Positions 1 to 5,981 of a stretch of DNA of 13,053 nucleotides are shown here, piece by piece. Source of the DNA: an uncultured Amylibacter sp. (GTDB taxonomy: Bacteria > Pseudomonadota > Alphaproteobacteria > Rhodobacterales > Rhodobacteraceae); NCBI GenBank assembly GCA_938001995.1, contig CALLAV010000310.1:1-13053 (forward strand), written 5' to 3'. The notes under the pieces were generated by a model that saw nothing but the letters and a program-made list of their open reading frames with translations, made no database searches and had not been told where the DNA came from. The translations under genes and the position numbers were made by a program. Position 1 is the stretch's first letter; each line of letters opens with the position of its first letter.

Positions 1-1
1 G

Positions 2-889
2 GCCTTGCCAGCCCCGTTGGACCCAAACAAGACGGACGATGATTTTGGCGACTTCATATTCGGACCGCTGGGCGAATATGTGGCAGCCCATGGAATGGAT
101 CACTTCGAGGTGTCGATGCGCGCGATTAAAGCGATCACAAAACGGTTTTCTATGGAATATGCGATCCGCCCGTTTTTGAACGCGGATCCTGTACGCACAA
201 TGGCGGTTTTGCATGAGTGGGCAGGGGATGAAAACTATCACCTGCGCCGATTGGTCAGCGAGGGCACGCGGCCCAAACTGCCGTGGGGGATGAAGATCGG
301 GCTGGATGTGCGGGATGCCCTTCCTGTGTTGGATAAACTGCATACAGATGGCACACGTTATGTGACGCGATCTGTGGCGAACCATCTGAACGACATTGCG
401 AAACTGGATCCATCTTTGGTGGTCGAAACCCTGACCCGTTGGCAGGGTTTGGGGCGACAAGACGCAAAAGAGCTCGACTGGATGACACGCCATGCGCTGC
501 GCACTTTGGTAAAGAAGGGTGACCCTGCGGCCATGACGCTGTTGGGATATGTCGCGGACCCTCCGATTGACGTTGGAGCCATCAAACTCGGCGCTGAAGC
601 CGTCACCATCGGGGATGCTTTGGCCTTTGATGTGGCGATTAAAGCCACTGGCCCCGCCAAGGTGTTGGTCGATTACATTGTGGAGTTCGTGAAGGCGGAT
701 GGGTCACGCAAGGGCAAGGTGTTTAAGTTAAAGCAACTGGACATGAAAGGCGGTGAGACTGTGGTTCTCAGCAAACAACATCGCTTTAAGGGGGATGCGA
801 CGACGTTCAAATTGTATCCTGGAAAGACGCGAATAGTGTTGCAAATCAACGGGGTAGAGCACGCATCAGTGGAGTTCGACCTGGTCTAA
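2..889 (+). CDS. AlkC-like DNA alkylation repair glycosylase, 5'-truncated by the window edge
   Basis: A DNA repair protein expected to excise alkylated bases (known AlkC enzymes remove N3-methyl adducts) by base excision in the cytoplasm. The visible ~295 residues begin with helical HEAT-like repeats (to about residue 185), including the family stretch DENYHLRRLVSEGTRPKLPW at about 75-94 and RSVANHLNDIAK at about 122-133. They end with a beta-rich segment (about 190-294) that fits the C-terminal Ig-like domain of the AlkC-alpha subgroup. The frame is open to the left edge. The TTG at position 5 is only the first possible start codon, has no visible ribosome binding site, and would give a protein some 70 residues shorter than I expect for the family, so the true start lies upstream. 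The stop is TAA at 887-889. The family call is from recalled motifs; the exact lesion specificity is not visible. Confidence 0.85.
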   Translation, partial: ALPAPLDPNKTDDDFGDFIFGPLGEYVAAHGMDHFEVSMRAIKAITKRFSMEYAIRPFLNADPVRTMAVLHEWAGDENYHLRRLVSEGTRPKLPWGMKIGLDVRDALPVLDKLHTDGTRYVTRSVANHLNDIAKLDPSLVVETLTRWQGLGRQDAKELDWMTRHALRTLVKKGDPAAMTLLGYVADPPIDVGAIKLGAEAVTIGDALAFDVAIKATGPAKVLVDYIVEFVKADGSRKGKVFKLKQLDMKGGETVVLSKQHRFKGDATTFKLYPGKTRIVLQINGVEHASVEFDLV

Positions 890-921
890 GAGCGGCAATT
901 TTTGTAAACGGAACGTTAATT

Positions 922-999
922 AAGACCCTGCAAATATGAAGCGTCATTAGAAGCGTCTTATATGACGCTTCTAATAAAGCGTCTTAACCGCAAGGTCTT
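922..999. repeat. 78-bp imperfect palindrome between alkC-like and ABC ATPase genes
   Basis: Two 36-base arms (922-957 and 964-999) flank a 6-base centre, TTATAT. The inner 12 bases pair perfectly (ATTAGAAGCGTC with GACGCTTCTAAT) and the outer 10 pair with one mismatch. The middle 14 match at about half the positions, giving roughly 28 of 36 overall. The motif AAGCGTC occurs three times on the + strand (939, 951, 977) and once inverted (964). No T-run follows on either strand, so it is not a standard intrinsic terminator. It could be an extragenic palindromic element, a multi-site operator or a transcript-end structure. Confidence 0.75.
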
Positions 1000-1067
1000 G
1001 GGACGCAATGGTGCTTGCCGCGTGTAAGTTGCGCTGTTATCTGACTGAAAGCGTAAGGAATAACAGC

Positions 1068-1071
1068 GGAG
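1068..1071 (+). promoter_or_regulatory. Ribosome binding site supporting the GTG start at 1078
   Basis: GGAG lies six bases upstream of the GTG at 1078-1080. This supports the rare start codon for the ABC ATPase. Confidence 0.6.
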
Positions 1072-1077
1072 CGCCCC

Positions 1078-2163
1078 GTGGCCGCCCAAGACACCCCACG
1101 ATTGGAACTGCAAAACATCTGCCACAGTTTTGGCAGTGATGCCGCTGTGGACGGCGTGTCGCTGCGCCTGCACTCAGGCGAAGTGATCTGTTTGCTTGGT
1201 CCCTCGGGGTGCGGGAAATCAACAACTTTGCGCATCGCAGCTGGGGTGGAATGCCAAGACACAGGCGCGGTTTTGGTCGATGGCAAGGTGGTGTCGGATC
1301 AAACGTGCCACATGCCGCCCGAAAACCGCTCGATCGGGTTGATGTTCCAAGACTTTGCGTTGTTTCCACATCTGGATGTCGGAGCCAACATTGCCTTTGG
1401 TCTCAGCGGGTCGCGCGCAGAAAAGAAGGCGCGGGTGCTGACTTTGTTGGATCGTGTGGAACTGTCTGGATACGCGCATAAATACCCCCATGAATTGTCA
1501 GGTGGTGAACAGCAGCGGGTGGCGCTGGCCCGCGCCGTTGCGCCGCGCCCGCGTGTTCTGCTAATGGATGAGCCGTTTTCAGGCCTTGATGATCGTCTGC
1601 GCGATGACGTGCGCGATGCGACGCTTGAATTGCTCAAGGATGAGGGCACGGCGGTCTTGCTGGTGACGCACGAACCCGAAGAAGCCATGCGCATGGCAGA
1701 TCAGATTGCGCTGATGCGGGCAGGGCGGATCGTGCAACAAGGCGCACCTTACAATATCTATAATGCACCCAAGGACCGCGAGGCGGCGGCGTTTTTCTCA
1801 GACATCAATGTGGTGTCGGGTGTGGTGAAAAATGCTCTGACGGAAACGCCCTTTGGTCAATTCCTGGTGCCAGGGGCCGTTGATGGCACCGAAGTCGAGA
1901 TTATTATCCGCCCCCAACATCTGCGGCTTGATTTTGATCGCCATGGCAAAGGGCCGAATCCGACCACGCAAGAAGGTACACCTGCAAAAGGTGTGGTGGC
2001 GCGCGCGCGCTATCTTGGAAACCATTCGCTGGTGGAATTTGAAATGGCCTATGATGGATCACGCCTTCAAGTGACGGTTCCCGGGGTATTCCTGCCAGAA
2101 TCAGGCCGCGTTTTGTGGCTGTCCATGCGCCGCGACCGCTGTTTCGTCTTTCCAAAAACATAA
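1078..2163 (+). CDS. ABC transporter ATP-binding protein, Fbp/Pot (CUT1-like) type
   Basis: The nucleotide-binding subunit of an ABC importer, working at the inner face of the cytoplasmic membrane. All ATPase motifs are intact: Walker A GPSGCGKST at 41-49, Q-loop Q91 in MFQDFALFPHL, signature LSGGEQQ at 140-146, Walker B VLLMDEP at 160-166 and H-loop His198. The C-terminal ~115 residues fit the TOBE-type regulatory domain (IIIRPQHLRL at about 276-285, then a beta-rich end). The length of 361 aa is normal for FbpC/PotA/UgpC-like subunits. The GTG start is backed by GGAG at 1068-1071. The substrate (ferric iron, polyamine, thiamine or sugar) cannot be told from the sequence. No permease or binding-protein gene adjoins it: an alkC-like gene lies upstream and a small membrane protein downstream. 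It is either an orphan ATPase serving a transporter elsewhere or a shared subunit. Confidence 0.9.
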   Translation: MAAQDTPRLELQNICHSFGSDAAVDGVSLRLHSGEVICLLGPSGCGKSTTLRIAAGVECQDTGAVLVDGKVVSDQTCHMPPENRSIGLMFQDFALFPHLDVGANIAFGLSGSRAEKKARVLTLLDRVELSGYAHKYPHELSGGEQQRVALARAVAPRPRVLLMDEPFSGLDDRLRDDVRDATLELLKDEGTAVLLVTHEPEEAMRMADQIALMRAGRIVQQGAPYNIYNAPKDREAAAFFSDINVVSGVVKNALTETPFGQFLVPGAVDGTEVEIIIRPQHLRLDFDRHGKGPNPTTQEGTPAKGVVARARYLGNHSLVEFEMAYDGSRLQVTVPGVFLPESGRVLWLSMRRDRCFVFPKT

Positions 2164-2200
2164 AACTCTAAATAAATCACAAGTCTTTCGCGCCCTTTTT

Positions 2201-2248
2201 GTGAGTGGCCCGTGAAGACTTCGTCAAAAACTGTGAGTGTTCCGTGAA
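2201..2248 (+). repeat. 16-bp direct repeat, 32-bp period, upstream of the small membrane protein
   Basis: GTGAGTGGCCCGTGAA (2201-2216) recurs as GTGAGTGTTCCGTGAA (2233-2248), 14 of 16 bases identical. The period of 32 bases is about three helical turns, so both copies face the same side of DNA. It lies 85-132 bases before the start at 2333, where an operator or promoter would sit. No known binding site was recognised. Confidence 0.5.
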
Positions 2249-2332
2249 AGCGACCGAAGTGTGCGAAACGTCACTTTTAAACCGCCCCACGATGCCTACT
2301 CAGGACCTACGATTGTTTCTTTGGAGTTTTTG

Positions 2333-2635
2333 ATGTTGGATCATTTTAGCACAGCTCGCGACCTTCTGAGCACCTTTGATATGTCCCTGATTTGTAACGG
2401 GATTGGTGTGCTGGGTTTCATGCTTTACTTGACGTCTTACACGTTAGTGACGTTTCAGCGGATCGACAGCCGAGGGTTGTTGTTTTTCTGTCTGAATACG
2501 GGGGCGGCGGCGATGGTATTGATCAGTCTGACACAAAACTTCAACTTGGCCTCTGCGCTGATCCAAGTGGTTTGGATTGGTTTGGGTGCCATAGCAATCG
2601 CAAAGCGCCTGTCGCGTCCTACGGCGGTGGCGTGA
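2333..2635 (+). CDS. Small three-helix membrane protein, CBU_0592 family type
   Basis: A 100-residue integral membrane protein with no known biochemical role. Three hydrophobic helices are visible at about 19-40, 47-67 and 72-91, ending in a short basic tail (AKRLSRP). The pattern GFMLYLTSYTLVTFQRIDSRG, a helix followed by a short polar turn, resembles what I recall of proteins annotated as CBU_0592-like. The frame opens earlier, at 2237, but the extra 32 residues are polar and unlike the family, and the repeat at 2201-2248 overlaps that region. ATG at 2333 has GGAG six bases upstream (2323-2326), so I choose it. The gene is preceded by 169 non-coding bases and followed by 191, so it is probably a single transcription unit. 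The family name is moderately sure; the membrane topology is clear. Confidence 0.75.
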   Translation: MLDHFSTARDLLSTFDMSLICNGIGVLGFMLYLTSYTLVTFQRIDSRGLLFFCLNTGAAAMVLISLTQNFNLASALIQVVWIGLGAIAIAKRLSRPTAVA

Positions 2636-2643
2636 TCCTAGCG

Positions 2644-2671
2644 CCCAGACCTTGTATTTTCAGGGTCTGGG
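2644..2671 (+). promoter_or_regulatory. Stem-loop just after the small membrane protein gene
   Basis: CCCAGACC (2644-2651) pairs perfectly with GGTCTGGG (2664-2671) around a 12-base loop, starting 9 bases after the stop codon at 2633-2635. It could be the 3' end structure of that transcript. No T-run follows, so it would not be a standard intrinsic terminator. Confidence 0.5.
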
Positions 2672-2680
2672 TGATGGATT

Positions 2681-2748
2681 AAACCTAAATGGCGCAATCT
2701 GCGTGAAATATTCTCCCAATTTCACGTGATTGCGACCGTTTGGGGTTT
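2681..2748 (+). repeat. Long imperfect inverted repeat in the tatA upstream region
   Basis: The left arm (2681-2709) and right arm (2719-2748) flank a 9-base loop. Blocks pair in order from the loop outward: CGTGAAAT with ATTTCACG, CGCAATC with GATTGCG, TGG with CCG (one wobble), and AAACC with GGTTT. Single-base bulges and short mismatches separate the blocks. The arms of 29 and 30 bases would fold into a substantial hairpin as RNA on either strand. No T-run follows. Its function is unknown: a structured leader, a small RNA or an extragenic palindrome are all possible. Confidence 0.65.
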
Positions 2749-2793
2749 GAACCCTGCACAAAAACCCATAAGTGTATGCGGTAACAGCTTTAA

Positions 2794-2810
2794 GGCGTGA
2801 CGATCACGCC
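2794..2810 (+). promoter_or_regulatory. Hairpin directly before the tatA ribosome binding site
   Basis: GGCGTGA (2794-2800) pairs perfectly with TCACGCC (2804-2810) around a three-base loop, CGA. It ends four bases before the GGGAG ribosome binding site (2815-2819) of tatA. In an mRNA leader it could protect the 5' end or tune translation. No anti-ribosome-binding-site pairing is evident. Confidence 0.55.
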
Positions 2811-2826
2811 GAATGGGAGACTTAAA

Positions 2827-3054
2827 ATGACACTTACACCGATGTTTATCCAAAATATTGGCCTGCCTGGCATCTTGCTGATTGCTGTGGTTGTGCTGGT
2901 TTTGTTTGGTCGTGGTAAAATTTCATCCCTGATGGGTGAAGTTGGCAAAGGTATTACGTCCTTCAAAAAAGGCGTGAACGAGGGCAAAGAAGAGCTCGAG
3001 GCCGCCGCGATGGAAGAGGCCAAAGACGTGACACCTGAGAAAGACAAATCTTAA
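2827..3054 (+). CDS. tatA: Sec-independent protein translocase subunit TatA
   Basis: A pore-forming or membrane-weakening subunit of the twin-arginine translocase, which moves folded proteins across the cytoplasmic membrane. The 75-residue protein has an N-terminal membrane helix (about 10-28) ending in LFGRGKI, the conserved FG hinge, then an amphipathic helix ([18 protein letters not shown], about 33-50). A charged, acidic tail follows. The size is usual for alphaproteobacterial TatA. The frame is open from 2797, but ATG at 2827 has GGGAG seven bases upstream (2815-2819) and gives the canonical N-terminus. It is the first gene of tatA-tatB-tatC, 39 bases before tatB. A GC-rich hairpin lies just upstream of its ribosome binding site. 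Confidence 0.95.
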   Translation: MTLTPMFIQNIGLPGILLIAVVVLVLFGRGKISSLMGEVGKGITSFKKGVNEGKEELEAAAMEEAKDVTPEKDKS

Positions 3055-3093
3055 GCGATTTGTTTGGCTCGTCGGTCTTATCGGAGCACCTAA

Positions 3094-3669
3094 ATGTTTG
3101 ATATCGGCATGGCAGAGATGGCTGTGATTGGCGTTGTTGCGCTGATTGTTGTTGGCCCAAAAGATCTGCCACAGATGTTTCGCCGTGTAGGTCAATTTGT
3201 GGGCAAAGCCCGTGGCATGGCCCGCGACTTTCAGCGTGCAATGGAACAGGCAGCCGATGACAGCGGCGTTGGCGATGTGGCTGCGGATGTGAAACGTGCG
3301 GCGTCGATGAAAAATCTGGGTCTGGATGATATCAAGACCACGATGAACGACTATAAAACCAGCTTTGAACCCAAGAAGGTTGATGCGGCACGCGAACACG
3401 CCGCGCGCGTTTCGGCGGCGGAAGAAGCGAATAAGGCGGCTGGTGAATGGCCGCCTGAAGGCGTCGAAGTTGTTGAGAATTCCGAAGTGGTAGAAACGGC
3501 GCCCAAGCCTGCGGCCAAGAAGCCAGCGGTTAAGAAAGCCGCTGCGAAAAAGCCCGCAGCCAAAAAGACCGCCGCGAAAAAAGCCCCTGCCCAAAAAGCC
3601 TCGGCCAAAAAGCCAGCCGCCAAGAAAACGGCCGCAAAAAAGACGACTGCGTCAAAGAGTAAAGCATGA
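3094..3669 (+). CDS. tatB: Sec-independent protein translocase subunit TatB with a lysine/alanine-rich tail
   Basis: TatB, with TatC, forms the receptor complex for twin-arginine signal peptides. The N-terminus MFDIGMAEMAVIGVVALIVV followed by GPKDLP (helix about 5-20, hinge G21-P22) and an amphipathic helix (about 24-52) are diagnostic. The start ATG at 3094 has GGAG at 3083-3086. An alpha-helical charged middle (about 55-115) leads to an unusual C-terminus. Residues ~137-191 consist of about ten pentads of the type A-x-K-K-x (PAAKKPAVKKAAAKKPAAKK and on), strongly basic and alanine-rich, resembling histone-H1-like tails. This explains the 191-residue length. The stop codon overlaps the tatC start by four bases (ATGA), so the two are translationally coupled. 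The Tat role is sure; the role of the tail is unknown. Confidence 0.95.
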   Translation: MFDIGMAEMAVIGVVALIVVGPKDLPQMFRRVGQFVGKARGMARDFQRAMEQAADDSGVGDVAADVKRAASMKNLGLDDIKTTMNDYKTSFEPKKVDAAREHAARVSAAEEANKAAGEWPPEGVEVVENSEVVETAPKPAAKKPAVKKAAAKKPAAKKTAAKKAPAQKASAKKPAAKKTAAKKTTASKSKA

Positions 3670-4559
3670 GCGACACCGACGAAGTTGAAAACAGCGCAGC
3701 CCCGCTGATCGAGCATCTCGCAGAGCTGCGCACACGCATTTTGTATTGTATCTACGCGCTGCTGGCCGCTGTTCTTGTGGTGTTTTTCTTTGCGGATCCG
3801 CTGTTGGATTTCCTTGTGCGGCCTTTGGCGAAAATCCTTGTGGAATATGGCCAAGAGTCCACGTTGATCTTTACCGCGCCGCAAGAAAAGTTCTTTGCCT
3901 TCTTCCGCATTTCTTTCATCGGCGGTTTCATGGTGGCCTTTCCTGTTGTCGCCTTCCAGATGTGGCGGTTCGTGGCCCCTGGGCTTTATAAAAACGAGCA
4001 GGGCGCGTTTTTGCCGTTCATCATTGCGTCCCCCTTGCTGTTCCTGCTGGGCGCGAGTTTTGCCCATTACGTGGTAACGCCGTTGGCGATGCGGTTCTTT
4101 GTCGGTTTTGCAGACATCATTCCAATGGTGTCCGATTTGGTTGCGGGAGGAGACGATGATGTCTTGCCGACCAACCCTGACGAAGTGAAAACCGTGATCC
4201 TGCCGTCGATCAAGGAAAGCCTTGATCTGACACTGAAATTTATCTTTGCCTTTGGCATCTGTTTCCAATTGCCCGTGCTATTGACCCTTATGGGGATGGC
4301 GGGTTTGGTCAGTTCTGAAGGTCTGCGCAACATGCGCAAATATGCGGTTGTGGGCATTCTGGTGCTGGCCGCTGTGGTGACGCCCCCTGATGTGATCACG
4401 CAGGTGATCCTGTTTACGGTTGTTTACTTGCTGTACGAGATTTCGATCTGGCTGGTGATCATGGTGGAACGCAAGCGAGAGAAAAAGCTGCGTGCCGAAG
4501 GGTATTACGACGATGAAGACGCCACTGACGCTACGGGCAAACACCCAGAGGAATTGTGA
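3666..4559 (+). CDS. tatC: Sec-independent protein translocase subunit TatC
   Basis: The polytopic core of the twin-arginine translocase and primary binding site for the RR signal peptide. The conserved N-terminal LIEHLAELRTRI (14-25), the loop FVAPGLYKNE with the key glutamate at 111, and TPPD at 239-242 are all present. About six membrane helices can be followed. At 297 residues it is somewhat longer than E. coli TatC (258). Part of the extra length is an acidic insert in the external loop before helix 5 (about 155-180, with GGDDD and NPDE); the rest is a charged C-terminal tail (about 269-297). The gene starts inside the tatB stop codon (four-base overlap) and its own stop TGA (4557-4559) overlaps the next gene's ATG by one base, so expression is coupled on both sides. 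Confidence 0.96.
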   Translation: MSDTDEVENSAAPLIEHLAELRTRILYCIYALLAAVLVVFFFADPLLDFLVRPLAKILVEYGQESTLIFTAPQEKFFAFFRISFIGGFMVAFPVVAFQMWRFVAPGLYKNEQGAFLPFIIASPLLFLLGASFAHYVVTPLAMRFFVGFADIIPMVSDLVAGGDDDVLPTNPDEVKTVILPSIKESLDLTLKFIFAFGICFQLPVLLTLMGMAGLVSSEGLRNMRKYAVVGILVLAAVVTPPDVITQVILFTVVYLLYEISIWLVIMVERKREKKLRAEGYYDDEDATDATGKHPEEL

Positions 4560-5407
4560 TGTCCGAGGACGCGTTGATCCGCATTGCCGAGGCGTTAGAA
4601 CGCATTTCACCCGCGCCACTGGCCGCCCCTGATTTCAGCGCGGCAGAGGCTTTTGTGTGGCATGTATCCCCGGATCGTCTTGAACCCGTTGCAAAAGTGA
4701 ACCGCGTAGATATCGGATTGCTTGTCGGCATTGATCGCGCGCGGGACACGCTGATGGACAACACGCTGATGTTTGCCCGCGGGAATGCTGCGAACAATGT
4801 TTTGTTGTGGGGCGCACGGGGGATGGGGAAATCCTCGCTCGTGAAAGCGGCCCATGCAGAGGCAAATGCAAAGGTTGGCGGGCTGAAACTGGTCGAAGTG
4901 CAGCGCGAAGATTTGCCGTCCATCGGGCGCTTGCTGAACGTATTGCGCGCGGCAGGGGATCAGCGGTTCTTGCTGTTCTGTGATGATCTGTCATTTGGGC
5001 ATGACGATGCCCATTACAAATCCCTTAAGGCGGTTTTGGATGGCGGGATCGAAGGACGGCCCGAAAATGTGGTGTTCTATGCGACGTCAAACCGTCGCCA
5101 TTTGATGCCGCGCGATATGATCGAAAATGAACGCTCCACCGCGATCAACCCTGCCGAGGCGGTTGAGGAGAAAGTCTCCTTGTCGGATCGTTTTGGACTG
5201 TGGCTTGGCTTTCATCCGTGCGATCAAGATGATTACCTCGCGATGATCCGAGGCTATTGCGAAGCCCACAATGTTGAGATCTCAGACGAAGACCTCTGGG
5301 CCGAGGCGATTGAGTGGCAAGCCACACGTGGGAATCGTTCTGGACGTGTCGCTTGGCAGTATTTTACCGATCTTGCTGCCCGACGTGGTATCGCAATCGC
5401 CACCTAA
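4559..5407 (+). CDS. DUF815-family AAA ATPase, coupled to tatC
   Basis: A cytoplasmic P-loop ATPase of unknown cellular role, 282 residues. Seen in the sequence: Walker A GARGMGKSS (85-93), a hydrophobic strand with Walker B acids RFLLFCDDLSF (136-146), and a sensor-1-like YATSN (174-178) followed by RRHLMPRDM. After these come SLSDRFGLWLGF (about 207-218) and a C-terminal helical lid. This order matches the DUF815 family as I recall it. ATG at 4559 is favoured over the GTG at 4556 because AGAGG (4547-4551) sits seven bases upstream. It overlaps the tatC stop by one base, so it belongs to the tat operon and is probably translated by re-initiation. Classical Tat transport is driven by the proton gradient rather than ATP, so the link to Tat may be only genomic. 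The stop codon interlocks with that of the opposing gene. Confidence 0.9.
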   Translation: MSEDALIRIAEALERISPAPLAAPDFSAAEAFVWHVSPDRLEPVAKVNRVDIGLLVGIDRARDTLMDNTLMFARGNAANNVLLWGARGMGKSSLVKAAHAEANAKVGGLKLVEVQREDLPSIGRLLNVLRAAGDQRFLLFCDDLSFGHDDAHYKSLKAVLDGGIEGRPENVVFYATSNRRHLMPRDMIENERSTAINPAEAVEEKVSLSDRFGLWLGFHPCDQDDYLAMIRGYCEAHNVEISDEDLWAEAIEWQATRGNRSGRVAWQYFTDLAARRGIAIAT

Positions 5408-5928
5408 CGCAGACTTTTGGGCGTGTCGCGGTGGGTTTTCCACGCGGTGTAAGCACTGGACAAATCGGCGTTCGTGGTTGTGGCAAAATACTCCCGCATG
5501 AAGCGATTGTATTCAAACTGCGGCGCGATGGTTTGCGTGCGTTGGCCTTTTGTCGCTTCCCAATGCTGCAGGGCCTCTGCCAGTGTTTTACCTGACCCGT
5601 TTGCGATGAAATCGCGCAGTTCTTTGTTGAACGAAAACCGTGTTTTCGCGTGGGTTTCAAAGAAAGCGCGCAAGGATTGGCAACAGCGCCAGTTTTCACC
5701 TATCACAGTGTCCATTGTGAATGTATCGGGCATCGCCCCGCGCTGCACTGTGGTCAATTTCGGCGCTTTGCGCCCCGATAGAAACGCGGCAATGCGCTCT
5801 GTCAGCTCCAGTTTTGATCCCGACGTCGGCAACCCTTTGTCGCGGTAATACTGCGTAAGCGAGGTGCGGTGCCAATAGGCGTCTTGAAATGCGGTGAGCG
5901 TGATGGACTGTGGAATTGGCGGGATCAT
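5404..5928 (-). CDS. SAP-domain protein of the DUF6434 type
   Basis: A 174-residue protein, probably nucleic-acid binding, with no known reaction. The N-terminal part (about 12-53) contains a SAP-like helix-extended loop-helix with KGLPTSGSKLELTERIAAFL. A second module (about 70-150) contains CCQSLRAFFETHAKTRFSF, then a conserved-looking KELRDFIANGSGKTLAEALQHW, matching what I remember of DUF6434 proteins that carry SAP-like segments. The open frame extends into the antiporter gene, but ATG at 5928-5926 has a strong AAGGAG six bases upstream on the minus strand, so the protein starts there. It lies 53 bases behind the antiporter and may share its transcript. Its TAG (5406-5404) overlaps the TAA of the opposing ATPase gene. 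DNA binding is inferred from the SAP fold only. Confidence 0.75.
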   Translation of the reverse strand: MIPPIPQSITLTAFQDAYWHRTSLTQYYRDKGLPTSGSKLELTERIAAFLSGRKAPKLTTVQRGAMPDTFTMDTVIGENWRCCQSLRAFFETHAKTRFSFNKELRDFIANGSGKTLAEALQHWEATKGQRTQTIAPQFEYNRFMREYFATTTNADLSSAYTAWKTHRDTPKSLR

Positions 5929-5964
5929 GTGAGGCTCCTTTTGATCAGAACCTATCCGAGCGTG

Positions 5965-5981
5965 CTGACAATTCCTGTCAG
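5965..5981 (-). terminator. Short stem-loop directly after the antiporter stop
   Basis: CTGACA and TGTCAG (5965-5970 and 5976-5981) form a six-base-pair stem with a five-base loop immediately after the TAA of the antiporter gene on the minus strand. There is no T-run, so any termination would be weak or Rho-dependent. It may simply separate the antiporter from the SAP gene. Confidence 0.25.

Noticed and set aside
5..7. TTG as the start of the alkC-like gene
   Set aside because: The frame continues to the left edge, there is no ribosome binding site, and the protein would lack part of the helical domain usual for the family.
922..999. Intrinsic terminator for the alkC-like gene
   Set aside because: The hairpin centre is about 70 bases from the stop codon and no T-run follows either arm.
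2237..2332. GTG start and 32 extra residues for the small membrane protein
   Set aside because: ATG 2333 has a well-placed GGAG; the extra residues are polar and their codons overlap the direct repeat.
2747..2774. A sigma-70 promoter (TTGAAC and TAAGTG, 16-base gap) for tatA
   Set aside because: The -10 match is poor and overlapping alternatives are equally weak, so I do not call it.
2923..3594. A 223-residue minus-strand frame with Arg/Gly/Phe-rich sequence
   Set aside because: It is antisense to tatA and tatB; its odd composition follows from the GCC/AAG-rich + strand codons.
3505..3665. CRISPR-like or tandem repeat array
   Set aside because: The repetition is at the codon level of the TatB AKK tail, in frame, with no spacer structure.
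3351..4268. A 305-residue open frame on the minus strand across tatB and tatC
   Set aside because: It is antisense to two certain genes. Its low-complexity stretches mirror the AKK repeat of TatB and it shows no recognisable domain or ribosome binding site.
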